A stretch of DNA of 60,000 nt from the NCBI RefSeq assembly GCF_030272615.1, contig NC_081409.1, forward strand, positions 618,809,255 to 618,869,254, read 5' to 3'. The notes under the pieces are model-generated. The model ran no database searches, had not been told where the DNA came from, and saw nothing but the letters and a program-made list of their open reading frames with translations. The translations under genes were made by a program, and so were the position numbers. Numbering within the stretch: the first letter of the stretch is position 1; each line of letters opens with the position of its first letter. The DNA is from Cryptomeria japonica (taxonomy: Eukaryota; Streptophyta; Pinopsida; Cupressales; Cupressaceae). This document shows, one piece after another, positions 44,804 through 56,153 of the stretch.

Positions 44804-45998
44804 TGATAAATACTAAGAGGGGGGAGTGAATTAGTATACCAAAGAATATTGAACTTAAACACTTAAACAGTTTAGAAGTAAACTGGTATAAAAGTTTTAC
44901 TAACAAAGTGGTTAACACAAATGCAAACCAGATAGCCAAAAAAGAATTCACCATAGAAGCACAATCACCATAACACAAGAGATTTTGATGTGGAAACCCA
45001 AATTGGAAAAACCACGGTGGGATGAAACTCACAAGTAACTATCTGCAGAATAGTAACCAGACCGGTTAAGGTTAGATCGGTTAAGGTCATATAATGTTCT
45101 TCACCAGAATAGATCCTGTTTGGAATCTCAATCTCTAAGTTTGATTAAAGACTACCTTGTGAGAGGATTTCAGATCCACAGATGTGAACCACCTTGTTAG
45201 AGGATTTAAAAAGGTTTTTCTGGGCCTACCCGGTTAAGGGTTTCAGACTTCTCAAAGATGTGAGTAATCAACAAGTGAATGATCTAGAAAATAGCACAAT
45301 CTACTTTGTTAGATCCATGATAGCTCATTGCTAATGCATTTCAGCATTACTTCAGTCTTCAGTAAATCCACACTCTATTACAGCACACAGACTTGATCTT
45401 CTCTTCTAAGATCGCACATACAAATACTCATCAACCACCAAAAAACTCTAACAACTACCTTATCTAAAACCCTAGACATGATGTCCTTAAAAGGGAATCT
45501 GATTTTATGTCGGTCCAATAGGATTACATTGCAAGTTCCTAGGTTCATTGTATCTAGACACATTTGATAACACAACACAAAATCACCGTCAAAGTGTTGG
45601 TGGATGGTAACTCATCACAAAAATACCAGTTGGTAACTCATCACAGAGTATTACCAGTTCATACAACTTTACCGATTACCGGTTGGTAACTCATCACAGA
45701 GTAATACCAGTTCAAACATTAAACCGATTACCAATTGTCCAAAAATGAAGACTGGGAAAATGATAACTGTCGCTTCAGTTCCTTCGTACTACTTGAGATC
45801 CTCGAACCGCCTGATGTCTTCATACCGCTTGGGATCGGTAAACACTTTTTGCAAAACACCAATAGTCTAAAGACTATAATACATAATACCAGTTTGGAAC
45901 AAATACCGGTTGAGTATAACTCATACATAAAAGGTGATCTCAAAGTAGGTGTGTGTCCATCAATGACGATCACAACATAAAAATAAAAAATGCCAACA
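44804..45998 (-). repeat. Element-C 3' LTR
   Basis: In plus orientation it runs from TGATAAATACTAAG to ATGCCAACA, 1195 bp. It matches the right LTR with about 10% differences in the first 150 bp. It has two copies of an ACCGGTTAAGGT unit near 45060, where the other LTR has three. Confidence 0.9.
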
Positions 45999-46017
45999 AT
46001 CTCCCCCTTTGGCATTG
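45999..46017 (-). other. Element-C polypurine tract
   Basis: The minus strand reads CAATGCCAAAGGGGGAGAT directly before TGTTGGCA of the LTR. This is the standard plant copia form, better preserved than that of Copia-1. Confidence 0.88.
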
Positions 46018-46377
46018 ATGGAAACACTTAGGAAAATTTTGACATCTAAGTGTTTTACAACAAAAATATGTCATAATCAAAAAGTACTCCCCCTAAGCAT
46101 ATACACTACCCCTTTTGCAGAAAATACAATTTATACTACTCCCTTATGGAGATAAACATGAAAGTATACATAACATGCATCAAAATTGGAAATACAGAAT
46201 ACTACTCCCCCTTTGCCAACAATGACAAAGTACAAATGAATAACCCTTGTTTCCATTATCATTAAAATCATAAGAGTTTATGAAAATAAAGAGTGAAACT
46301 TGTCAAAAACTGATTTAAAGTCCTGCATAAATGTCTTCATGGATAAAGACCATGACTCAAGCAATGAGGTAGCAACC
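46018..46377. other. Element-C 3' untranslated region
   Basis: No gene seen. It contains two further purine-rich tracts on the minus strand, at 46086-46096 and 46204-46213, similar to the polypurine tract (the plus strand reads tactccccctaagc and actccccctttgcc). Multiple such tracts also occur in Copia-1. Confidence 0.5.
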
Positions 46378-49300
46378 TCACTTTCTGTTTGCATCTAGGA
46401 TACCTATTCCTCCATGGCATCCAAGGTACTCATCTCTTGAGTGACCGTTAAGGTATCCAGATTGAGATAGCATTTCTGAAGTATTTGCAATCATAGTAGT
46501 AAAACCAGTTGAAGTTCCTGCAAATCTTTGGTCTGATTGCTGATCTCTAACTCTATTCTTGCAATCTGGAGTTGAAACCAGTGAACGGTTTGCCCGTAAG
46601 CGTGAAGGAATCATAGGGAATCTTAAGGTGCTTATGAATGTCTGCAAATTAGTTTGCAGTTTGTCTTTCTGAGCAAGCACATCATCACAAAATATATGGG
46701 GTTGACATATCTTACTAAGAAGTAGACTCTCCTCATCCAGAACACCTTTTATGTCTTTCTGTGCTTTCTGTAGATCAGACCAGAGCTCATTTAACTTCCT
46801 TACCAAAGCAGTGTTCAGAGCCTTTTGATGCTTCTTTTTTGCATTGGCTTCAACAACATCTTCCAGACATTGCACTTGGTCCTCTACAACTGTGCATAGG
46901 AGCTTCAATTGAGCTAGAGAGGAATCGGTACTTGGGAGATTGGTACCGGGAATCAAACTGGTGAGAGTTTCCACTGTAGTATGAATCACTTTTTCCTCCT
47001 TTTTCCTCCTTAGTGCTTCTAGTCTCTCTTGAGCAAGCTTAATACTTTGCAGTAGCTCTGTTTCATTTGTAGACTAGAGGTCAATGGGACTGGTGATGTC
47101 ATTTGGTTTGGCTTTACCACCGGTTGCCTTTGGGGTCTGTACATGTACACTCTTTGTTGCTTCCTCCTTTTCCTTGGCTTTTTTCTTATCTTCTTCTGCC
47201 TTCTTCTGCTCCTCAGCTTCTTTCTTTCTTTTCTCTTATTCCTTCTTCCTTTCTTCTTCTTTCTGCTTCTCTTCTTCTTTCCTCTCCTCTTCCTTCTTCT
47301 TCTTATCCTCTTCCTATTTTCTCTTCTCCTCTTCTTTTCTCTTCTCTTCCTCTTTTCTCTTCTTTTCTCTTCTCTTCCTCTTTTCTCTTCTCTTACTCTT
47401 TTCTCTTCTCTTCTTCATTTCTCTTCTCCTCTTGCTTTTTCTTCTTCTCTTCTTCTGTCTATTTCCTCATCCTGTTTCTCCTATCCTATCATTTCTATTG
47501 GTGTATCTAGAGTAACATCTTCACCATCCAAAGCATCAACATTAATAGGGTCCATTTGCTCAGTGACCTGTTCTCCTTCACTGTTATACACCTCATTTGG
47601 TTTTTCTATTTCTGGTTCTTGTTCAGCCTTTTGTTGGCTTTAGACACTTGGTGCAATCTTAGAGCTATCTAGGCATGAGAATGGGTATCTTTTACCACCT
47701 CAGGGACTTTCCCTTCTAGCAACAAGAGTCTCCTTCTTCGCATAAAGAAGAGGCCTTTATATTTTTCCATAACTTCATAAAGTTCGGAATTAGACACATT
47801 AGGAAAATATTGAGCAAATATTTCCTCTCTTATCTCCTATTCCTTTTCTATGGAAATGCACCATTTGTTGTGTAAAGAATTATATAAAGAATCCGATGTC
47901 ACAAATTTAGTTTCTGATGGCAACCGGTCATTAATACATAAATATTGAATGACTTCCTGTTCTACTTCCTCCTTCTCATTATCATTGAAATCATCAAAAT
48001 AATCTGCCAAATCACTCAACACTTTTCTCCTAATGTTCTTAATAGTTCTTTGACAATGTGTCAAAGGTTTGTAAGAGGAAATATCAATATTTACCAGTGT
48101 TGATGATGTCGGTTCATTTCTGGTTGTCTTTGTCTTCTTTCTTGCATGCCTAGTCTTCTTAGGATTTTGTTCAAATTCTGTATCTTCTGAGTTCGGTGTG
48201 TTGCCTTTTGTCTTCTGCTTTCTCTCAAAGACTTTGGTGGGTGCAACTTCTAGTTTCTTCTTTACTAGTGACCGCTTGGTCACTTTAGGACTTGATGAAG
48301 TAACCGGTGTCGATACAGATGGTACTGCCTTTCCTTTCTTCATAGAGGGATCCTCAACCGATGTAACTCTTTCCAGATAGGTGTTGGTTCTCTTCATTTT
48401 AGGATCAAGCGGTGAGGCAAGTAAGGTAGAAGCATACCTGTCTAGCATGTTGTACATCACCTCATAACCCATAGGCTCCACTTCTTCCTTTCTAGGCTCA
48501 ACAGCCTCCATTATGCACTCATCTACTTTGATGATAAAGCAGATGTCCTCTTCATACTTCTTGACAATATCACCACATATTCTTACCCTTTGGCTCATCT
48601 TGTGTCTGAACTCATCAAAGTATTTGTTCAGGGCTTCAGGATAAATGATTCCAACTGCTTGAAGACTTTCCCTGATTTGCTTTGTAATCAGTTGGTCAGC
48701 AGACCACTGAATATCACCGACTCCTAGAAAGTAGCGTTGGAAGTAGAAATTAAATCTCAAGGCATTATCCTATTTAATTGACTTCAAGTTCACTAGTAGC
48801 TACCTTTACATATAGGTGCATAAATCAAACGAGGCATCTTCCATAATCATCCTGTAGCTAGCATTTACTGTTGTAGTAGAGACAAAGTTGATCCTGCAAC
48901 ATATAATGTCCGGTAACCTATCACCATGCAGGAATACTTGACCAGATCATCCTTGATGGTATTGATGGTCATTCCACATTGATTGCTCACAAAATCGATG
49001 AGCTTGGTCATTTCGGTCTTGCTGGTCTTCCTTAGGGTTGGCACTTCTCCAACGTTATAGAAACCAGTGACAACATGAATCACTTCCGGTGTGATGTCAT
49101 GTGTCCGCTCCAAATACATTTTTTCACCATGCACTCTACTTAGAATGATGCGGATATGATCATCTATGAATTCTTCAAGGAAATAGACTGCATTTTGAAG
49201 CTTCTTCTTTTCCAAGATGTTGAATTCCAGTTTGATCTTCTTGTCCTTCCCGTAGAACAAACTCAATTGAGAATAGATCATTAGAGATCCTAGGTCTTCA

Positions 49301-49446
49301 ATTTTATAGTCAATGTAATTTGAAATACCTTCCTCTACTATAACACCAGCGGGTATTTGGGATAGGGCATTATATTTTTCCTTCTGTTGGACCAAATCTA
49401 TTGAATCAATGGGTGCACTAGAACTAGAGTGCGATGTTGAAGCCAT
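46378..49446 (-). pseudogene. Element-C large ORF of unknown function
   Basis: On the minus strand the frame probably starts at the ATG at 49446 (MASTSHSSSSAPIDSIDL). A folded-looking N-terminal part follows (to 48865), with GISNYIDYKIEDLG, ERTHDITPEVIHVVTGFY and GMTINTIKDDLVKYSCMVIG. Next is a second part (48760-47837) with YFDEFRHKMSQRV, then a basic Ser/Thr/Lys-rich tail. A very Glu/Lys/Arg-rich low-complexity tract follows (about 47480-47205), and a helical C-terminus (46989-46378). Two frameshifts at least and several stops break it. The ITPEVIH..TG segment recalls proteins annotated only as plant transposon proteins. I cannot name a function, and no enzyme motif is visible. Confidence 0.65.
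47205..47480. repeat. Pyrimidine/purine strand-asymmetric tract
   Basis: About 275 bp on the plus strand are almost only C and T, built from TTCTTCT and CTCTTCTTTTCT units. The minus strand is the Glu/Lys/Arg-coding purine tract of the Element-C ORF. The plus-strand serine- and phenylalanine-rich open frames here are shadows. Confidence 0.9.
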
Positions 49447-49937
49447 GATAAATAGAGAAATTTGAAAAATACCTTCAAAAGTCGAGATTTAGGGCTTGCA
49501 AATTCCGCTTTGCCACTCACTACTTTAGTTACTGGGTTACCGCTTTGAGTGCTACACTTGACCAATTGATGTTATCTTCAAATTCTTCTTCAAGGTTTTG
49601 AAATCTCTTTGAATTGCAAGAAAAATCATCTTTTGTCAGTCTGCACTTGAAAACTTCTTCGCTTGAAAATTGATAAGTGAAAATGACTTGAAAATCCCTT
49701 TTAAATGAATTCTCCACGTACCATAATAAATGCTCCACCATTAGGGCGTAAACCCTAATTTTCCTTTTACCGTTTCTGGTCTTCTGCTAATTGACAGGTA
49801 TCACATACCGGTTAAGGTCTTTTATCGGTGTAAATCGGGGGTTCAAAACATTTTACCGATTTGTTTCCCCCTAAGCTTTCCTGTAGCTTAGTTTGTCAGT
49901 TCAGAGATTTACACACTAGGTACAGAAACCAGTTCTT
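49447..49937. other. Element-C spacer between its two ORFs
   Basis: No domain was found. The minus-strand open frame 49741-49529 has no known feature. A spacer of about 490 bp suggests that the second ORF is expressed from its own promoter or a spliced RNA rather than by readthrough. That is inference only. Confidence 0.4.
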
Positions 49938-51167
49938 CTAGAGACACTTCTTTTGGCTTCTTTTCCAGGTTTTCTTCGTATCCACTTGAACAATTTCAAC
50001 ATCAATATTTCCTTTCAGAGTGACCAGTATACAATCCGATATATTCTTTCTCGTTCTACAAAATCTTGTTGTATAACCTGATTTATTGCAATGATAGCAA
50101 ACCATTCCAGGTGCTCTCCAAGGTCGATTATTCATGTTTCCATTCTTCCTTCTGCATGTTGCAGCTGTGTGACCACTACCATGACAGATCAAATAGGTTT
50201 CTCTCCATCTGGTTGCCACTTGATAGCCTCCACTACCTGACTGATGATTATAGGTATTGAACCGGTTTGGATTTCGGTTCCCAGAGGGTTCAGGAAAGAT
50301 TCCTTGACTCCTTTGAGGATACCTTCCAGTGTTGTGCATGACAGACCTGCATTCAAATGCTCTATTCCCAAACTTTTTGCATGCATAACAATTTCCATTG
50401 AATCTATTGGACCTAGGCTTATTGTTTAGAAAGTAAGGAAAGTTATTGTAAGCCTTATTTCTACATACATTAGCAGTATGTCCTTCCTTGAGACAATTAA
50501 AGAAAATAGGTTTGAACTTTTTCTTACCTTTATCCTTTGATGTCAGTTGCTTATTTGATGCTACATCTTTTGTCCCAGAGGTCTCACCTTCCTCATATTC
50601 AGAGAAATCAAGTCCATTAGTATTCTTTACTAGTTTAGCTGATTCAAGCTTCTGCTCTAGCTTAACAATGCTCTTATTGAATTTTGCAAGTATTTCCTTT
50701 GACTTAATGAGTTCTTTGGAAATAGTAGCATTGGATTCCTTCAAAGTTGCATTCTCGGAAATAGTCATGTTTAGTTCACCTTGCAGTTCCTCTTTTTCCA
50801 ATTTACTCTCTTGGAGATGAGCGGTAAGTGCACTGATTTCTTGCTTCAGCTTGGAGATCTCATGATCTTCGTCTTTTACTAGATCTTCAGCTTTTCTCTA
50901 ATTCTCAAGCTCTTGACACATCCTGATAGTCAGTCCTTCAAGTTCCCTTCTTATGTTAGCATTAGAATCATTCTATTTTTCAACTTCTTCAACTAGGGCT
51001 TCCATGTCTGCTTCATCAGAGGAACTGTTTTTAGTTAGTTCCATCAGTTTTTTAGCATGCTCTCTTCTTTTTTCTAGAGAGGTCTTATATTTGACTTTGA
51101 GTTCATCATAGGCTTTCTCAGTCTGAGTGAGCCAATGAGTAAGTTCCCTCATAGTGTATTCCCCCAT
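49938..51167 (-). pseudogene. Element-C gag-like protein with coiled coil and zinc knuckles
   Basis: The minus-strand frame from the ATG at 51167 (MGEYTMRELTHWL) runs 410 codons to 49938 in one frame, interrupted by TAG stops near 50973 and 50896. The first half is a long Glu/Lys/Leu coiled coil (YDELKVKYKTSLEKRREH, LQGELNMTISENATLKES). The second half has four CCHC-type knuckles: NCLKEGHTANVC, CYACKKFGNRAFEC, CHGSGHTAATC and CYHCNKSGYTTRFC. At least three have lost one ligand (first Cys to Phe, His to Asn, His to Tyr). It would bind RNA and form particles as gag does. It lacks the copia gag domain seen in Copia-1 and Copia-2. Confidence 0.75.
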
Positions 51168-51203
51168 ATCTCTTTCCAAGTGGTTAAACTTATAGAAAGG
51201 TTG

Positions 51204-51215
51204 CCTCTGATACCA
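51204..51215 (-). other. Element-C primer-binding site
   Basis: The minus strand reads TGGTATCAGAGG, two bases after the LTR. It matches the initiator-tRNA-Met complement TGGTATCAGAGC at 11 of 12 positions, as used by plant copia elements. Confidence 0.88.
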
Positions 51216-51217
51216 AT

Positions 51218-52420
51218 TGATGAATACTAAGAGGGGGGGTGAATTGGTATACCAAAGAATACTGAAATTAAACACTTAAATAATTTAGCAGTAAACCGGT
51301 ATAATAGTTTTACTAACAAACCAGTTAACACAAATGCAAACTAGACAGCAAAAAAGGCATTCACCCATAGAAGCACAATCACCATAACACAAGAGATTCT
51401 GACGTGGAAACCCAAATGGGAAGAACCATGGTGAGATGAAACTCAAAAGTAACTATCTACAAAATAGTAACCAAACCGGTTAAGGTCAGACCGGTTAAGG
51501 TCAGACCGGTTAAGGTCATACAATGTTCTTCACCAGAATAGATCATGTTAGGAATCTCAATCTCTGTTAGGAGATAAGTCCGATTAAAGACTACCCTGTG
51601 AGAGGATTTCAGATCCACATATGCGAACCACCTTGTTAGAGGATTTACAAAGGCTTTTCTAGGCCTACTTGGTTAAGGTTTTCAGACTTGTCGAAGATGT
51701 GAGTAATCAACAAGTGAATGATCTATAAAATAGCATAGTCTACTTGGTTAGATCCATGATAGCTCATTGCTAATGCATTTCAACATTACTTCAATCTTTA
51801 GTAAATCCACACTATGTTACAACACACAGACTCGATCTTCTCTTCTAAGATCGCACATACAAAAAATCATCAACCACCCAAAAAACCCTAACAACTACCT
51901 CAACTAAAACCCTAGACATGATGTCCTTGAAAAGGAATCTGATTTCATGTTAGTCCAATGGGATTACATTGCAAGTTCCTAGGTTCATTGCATCTAGACA
52001 CATTTGATAACATGACACAAAATCACCATCAAAGTGTTGGTGGATGGTAACTCATCACAAAAATACTAGTTGGTAACTCATCACAAAGTATTACTGGTTC
52101 ATACAACTTTACCGATTACCAGTTGGTAACTCATCACAGAGTAATATCGGTTCAAACATTAAACTAATTACCGGTTGTCCAAAAATGAAGACTAGGAAAA
52201 TGATAACTGCCACTTCAGTTCCTTCGTACCACTTGAGATCCTCGAACCGCTTGAGGTCTTCATACCACTTGGGATCGGTAAACACTTTTTGCAAAACATC
52301 GATAGTCTAAAGACTATAATACATAATACCGGTTTGGAACAAATACCAGTTGAGCATAACTCATACATACAGAGTGATCTCAAAGCAAGTGTGTGTCCAT
52401 CAATGACAAAAATACAAACA
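51218..52420 (-). repeat. Element-C 5' LTR
   Basis: In plus orientation it runs from TGATGAATACTAAG to AATACAAACA, 1203 bp. On the minus strand its end reads TTCACCCCCCCTCTTAGT before ATTCATCA, the same U5 motif as in the Copia LTRs. Three tandem ACCGGTTAAGGTCAG units lie at about 51475-51520. Confidence 0.9.
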
Positions 52421-55400
52421 AGAGTTATAAATCATAAAGGTGCATCGTAGAATTATTGGGACTTAAGGAGAAATAGAAAAATACTATTCCGACCCTTGAT
52501 GAAGATAGAAGCACCTACAGGGATATCGGTGTAGACTATACCGACAAAGTAAACATTCAGTGAGGACTCATCGGGACATCGGAAGAAGAAATTTTATGCT
52601 ATGCCAAGTCCCCATAGGAATGTTAAGGTGGATGGTAAGTTGCTAGGAGTTTTTTGGGGTGAGTTATGTCGATAACGTGGGGGTCTTAGTCAGAATGCAG
52701 ATTGGTATGTTGAGATCATCACGGCATTGGAGGGACATAAAATGAAATATGCTGATACCCAATGGGCTAAGTGAGAGAAAGATGAAAGTGACGACATCAA
52801 GGAGAGTTACTTGGATGGAGTATTAAAACAAAAAGCATAGCTGAAACTGAAGGAGTGCTCATCAAGATAAAGTGAACCATCGGGGTAAGAAAAAAATTGC
52901 TATCCCGAGACCCAATAAGTTGATCGGGATAACTTGTGCTGATCAAAAGGAGAAAAGTGGTAAAATCATAACAAATGGCACCAAACAATTGAATCATCAA
53001 GAAAAGTCTCGCTAATTAGCCATTGGAGGTCCTAATGTGGAAAACTGACATAATGGCTTCAATTAAATGCATATATTGAGTAGATCTGTGGCCACACGAA
53101 GCAAATCCATCAAGATTGTAGTAATTAAATACAAAATTGGACTCCATTGGATATATAACTAGTGTTGCATAACAACATTTCACATAGAGCTATTGCCAAA
53201 GATATTAGGTGTCTATTAAAAAATAGTTAGAGCTACTAAGCATAGAGTAAACAAATTTACAAAGATGAAAGGGACAAGCTCAAAAGGGAAGCAAAAGGTT
53301 GTTGAAGTATCTAGTACCATGATGAAAAAATCAAAGGGTGAAGTCGGTGAGGCTCGAAGAAAATTAAACCAAGATATGCTAGATCAGATGGGTTCTCCAG
53401 GAGCTAGGTCATGTAGAGCTAAGGAAAATTTGCTTATTCGCAACTAGCTAGAGGAAAGATACAGAGAGATTGGAGATTTACTCACAACAGTGCATGTACA
53501 TGAGTTGTTTCTTTTTCATTACCTCTGTAGGGATGAGCCTTTGCCAGATTCAAACCCATAGAATACTAATTTAGGTAAACTTGTGGTACCTAATGTCTTT
53601 GTAAATATTCACTTATTAAAGCTCTTTGTAAGACATTATGATGCAAACAAATGATGCATTTTGTTGCCCGATGGGACTACTTTTGTCACTTTGCAGTAGC
53701 TACAATTCAGGAGGTTTTTGTAGTGGATCTGGAGGCAAATGTGCCTTTATCATTTGTGGACTTGGAAGAAAAATAAAGAAAAATGGATACTAGATATTAG
53801 GGTTGGAACTTCGCTATCCACAAAGTGGATAAGGGGAGGCTAACAGAGGAAGATGGTCCTCCTTATGATATGACTATTTTTCAAGAAGTATCTACAATAT
53901 ACATATATGTCTTGTGGCCAGGTGGGAGGAGTTGAAGCTCATGATGTAGAAAAAATAGGACCATTAGCTTTTGCAGTAGATATCCAGAGACACGAGCCTA
54001 GAGCTTTTGATTTTGCTTCATACCTGGTGGACGGATTGCATGAAGGCTTTATAAACTTGAAAGATAGTCCAGACAAGCATTTCAAGAATTACTTGTTGTT
54101 AATGCATATTATTTTATTTTATGGGAGATTCAGGGGATTATGGTCAGAGGCTTTGAATGTAAATATAGTAGGGAAGAATAGATAGAATCAACCAGTGCAG
54201 TTATGGGTTTCCATCTAGGATTACAAATATGTGAATTCCCATTACCTCAAATTTGAGGAATTCTTTGTTTAACCAATTTTCCTTCTCTTTGGTAAGCCTC
54301 TGCAGAGATCCTTTTCTGAGGATGTCAAGAAGTTTCTAAGGCCTCACGAGCACAAAAATCCAAAGGTTGATCACAATTGGGGTGATTGGTACTCATGCCA
54401 AAACTTCACTTTACTCGATACTACGGATTTGAGGGTTATCCCTATGTGTTACCAAATCCTGCACCAGACAGGATTTCATTTTTTGAAATTGTAAGGCAAT
54501 TAAGTGTCTTCAATGCCAAACATTTTGGAGGTGCACACAAGGAAGCCTTCCTCCCTGGTACACTTCATTTCCAAGATTTTAAAGTTGTATCTACTAGAGC
54601 ATATGAAGTTATTGACAGGAAGATGGTGGATGAATACAACCTGTTCTAGCACATGTCTAGAACACATTATGATCCTGAGGGTTACATCCATACAAGCAAG
54701 AAGAGGCAAGAGTTGGGAGATTATTTTCATCAGGAGGATGAATTTGAAGACATGTGTAGAAATAAGGAGGTTGAACAACTTGTAGATGTTATGGAAACCT
54801 TGGAAAAGAAACTAAAGGAGACAAGGCAGAGATTAGAAAACATGGAGGAAGAACCAGCCCAAAGTGATTAAGGGGAAAACGAAGTAGCTTCCAAGCTCCG
54901 GTCACCTAAGAAAGAAAAGGATCCAGAAGCACAGGATAAGCTCATCCTCACACTGAAGGAAGAAATAGATGAAAGAATGATAGACCATGTTTCTTTTGTA
55001 TCAGATGATCAATTCATAAAGTCTAAGGAGTTCAAATCATTCTTGTACCATTTCAAGGGTAAGAAATTAAGTGAAGCAGTGCCAAAAATCACCCCTGAGA
55101 ATGAGGCAAAAATGAAGAACAAGTTGAAGGAAGATATTGATGCAGAAGTTGAGACTATGACCCCACAAAAGGGGAGGCAACTACTAGTAGAGGCTGGAAT
55201 AATTGTGTTTCCAGGTTGGGACCTGAGTGCCTCATTTATCTTTGATTCTTTGTTGCACTCGGACAACAAGGAGATGAAATTGAACATCCAAGGAGTAAAA
55301 GATATTTTTATTCGATCAAGGTACAATCCAAATGAGGAAGAAATGTTGTTATGGGCCTTATACCCTCCCCATAAAAGGCCAAAAATCATAGATGTTGATA

Positions 55401-55531
55401 AATATTTTGGTCACATGATGACCTTGAACGTTGGAGAGGTAGATCCTATGGTCATGGTTGACATAGGTATTAATATTTCAAAATTCAACAAGGTCTAGAT
55501 GAAACATGAGATAGCAAAGAAGAATAAATAT
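52421..55531 (+). repeat. Gypsy-B 3' LTR, second part, truncated
   Basis: It starts with the second AGAGT and resumes the match to the 5' LTR (32590 onward), including the TATATA at 53152 and the whole first part of the LTR ORF. It ends at AATAAATAT (55531), which corresponds to about 35570 in the 5' LTR. The last 1.66 kb of the LTR are absent and Copia-2 LTR sequence follows. Confidence 0.9.
53265..55531 (+). pseudogene. LTR-resident ORF, second copy, 3'-truncated
   Basis: Homologous to 33438-36233. The ATG at 53265 opens MKGTSSKGKQKVVEVSS. This copy keeps two segments missing from the 5' copy: about 100 bp at 53821-53920 and about 40 bp near 54910-54950. It has other stops and shifts. Its longest open piece (54977-55498) includes FVSDDQFIKSKEFKSFLYHF and GRQLLVEAGIIVFPGW. 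It is cut at 55531. Having the frame in both LTRs, at the same offset from each LTR start, supports its location inside the LTR. Confidence 0.7.
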
Positions 55532-56097
55532 ATGATTGGAAAAGGGATTATAATAAGGTATATGTAAAAATAAGCAGAGCTATACACACAGACATCATTT
55601 GAAGATTGAAGGAAGGTATTTGAAGAATGCATATCAGAGCTAAACCGGTACTGAATCCAACATATGAAGATGCTATTTTTTGCAGTACATTATCATTGGA
55701 TTTAACCATCCAATTGTAGTCAGTGTGACTCCCATTTTTGTGATTGAGCAGTGAGCTCTAGGCAACTAGCCTTTCTGCATGTGCAGACTCCATATTGTAC
55801 ACACATACTATCTACAGTAGTATCATTTTATTGTGGGTAACGCTTCCCACCATGGTTTTTCCCCTTATAGGATTTCTAGGTACAAACATCTATGTTATGT
55901 GTTGTGGATGTTGTTGTCTTTCTATTTCATGCATTAATCTTTACCAGTACTACAATTAACTGTTAAAACTATCAACTGGCATAAAGTTTGCTTTACTAGC
56001 ATTAAGCATTAGGTTTTTGTTAAGTTAATTTTGGTTTGAATTTATTGGACAACTGATTCACCCCCTCCCCCCTCTTAGTTGTCTCTGGGACCTAACA
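55532..56097 (+). repeat. Copia-2 5' LTR remnant
   Basis: It ends GGGACCTAACA and contains TTCACCCCCTCCCCCCTCTT. It aligns loosely with about 3990-4464 of the Copia-1 LTR, for example around GTAGTCAGTGTGACTCCC and GGCTTCCCACCATGG-like text. The U3 part with the TATA box is missing, so this LTR has lost its promoter. Its left edge is a break, not an LTR start. Confidence 0.85.
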
Positions 56098-56099
56098 AT

Positions 56100-56111
56100 T
56101 GGTATTAGAGC
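56100..56111 (+). other. Copia-2 primer-binding site
   Basis: TGGTATTAGAGC, one transition away from the initiator-tRNA-Met complement TGGTATCAGAGC, two bases after the LTR end. Confidence 0.9.
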
Positions 56112-56153
56112 TTAGTCCTCTTTTTGTAGAAGTTTAACAACTTGAGGAGATCC

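Larger units (their letters stand above)
44804..52420 (-). mobile_element. Element-C: non-autonomous LTR retrotransposon
   Basis: 7617 bp, flanked by the direct repeat AGAGT (44799-44803 and 52421-52425), with TG..CA ends. LTRs are 44804-45998 and 51218-52420. The minus-strand orientation is set by an initiator-Met-type primer-binding site next to the right LTR and a polypurine tract next to the left LTR. The 5.2 kb internal region encodes a coiled-coil/zinc-knuckle protein and a large unknown ORF. I find no protease, RT, RNase H or integrase. Its priming sites and U5 motif resemble those of Copia-1 and Copia-2, so copia enzymes may have moved it in trans. Confidence 0.88.
31809..55531 (+). 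mobile_element. Gypsy-B: gypsy element with giant ORF-bearing LTRs
   Basis: Plus-strand element: 5' LTR 31809-37234, primer-binding site, gag, protease, an archaeal-type RNase H, RT, RNase H, integrase (to 43869), and a 3' LTR starting at 44013. That LTR is interrupted by Element-C (44804-52420) and cut off at 55531. The LTR is about 5.4 kb, against 6.8 kb for the internal region. By eye, LTR divergence is 4-5% at the start and nearer 11% further in. The protein style fits the Tat branch, but the second RNase H lies before RT. Several domains are broken. Confidence 0.88.

Noticed and set aside
47084-47643. Three plus-strand serine/leucine/phenylalanine-rich ORFs
   Set aside because: They are shadows of the pyrimidine-rich strand opposite the Glu/Lys-rich Element-C ORF.
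44013-55531. Second tandem Gypsy-B copy (LTR plus ORF1) instead of a 3' LTR
   Set aside because: The primer-binding site at 37238 follows the ORF in the 5' copy, so the ORF lies inside the LTR and the right-hand copy is explained as one interrupted, truncated 3' LTR.
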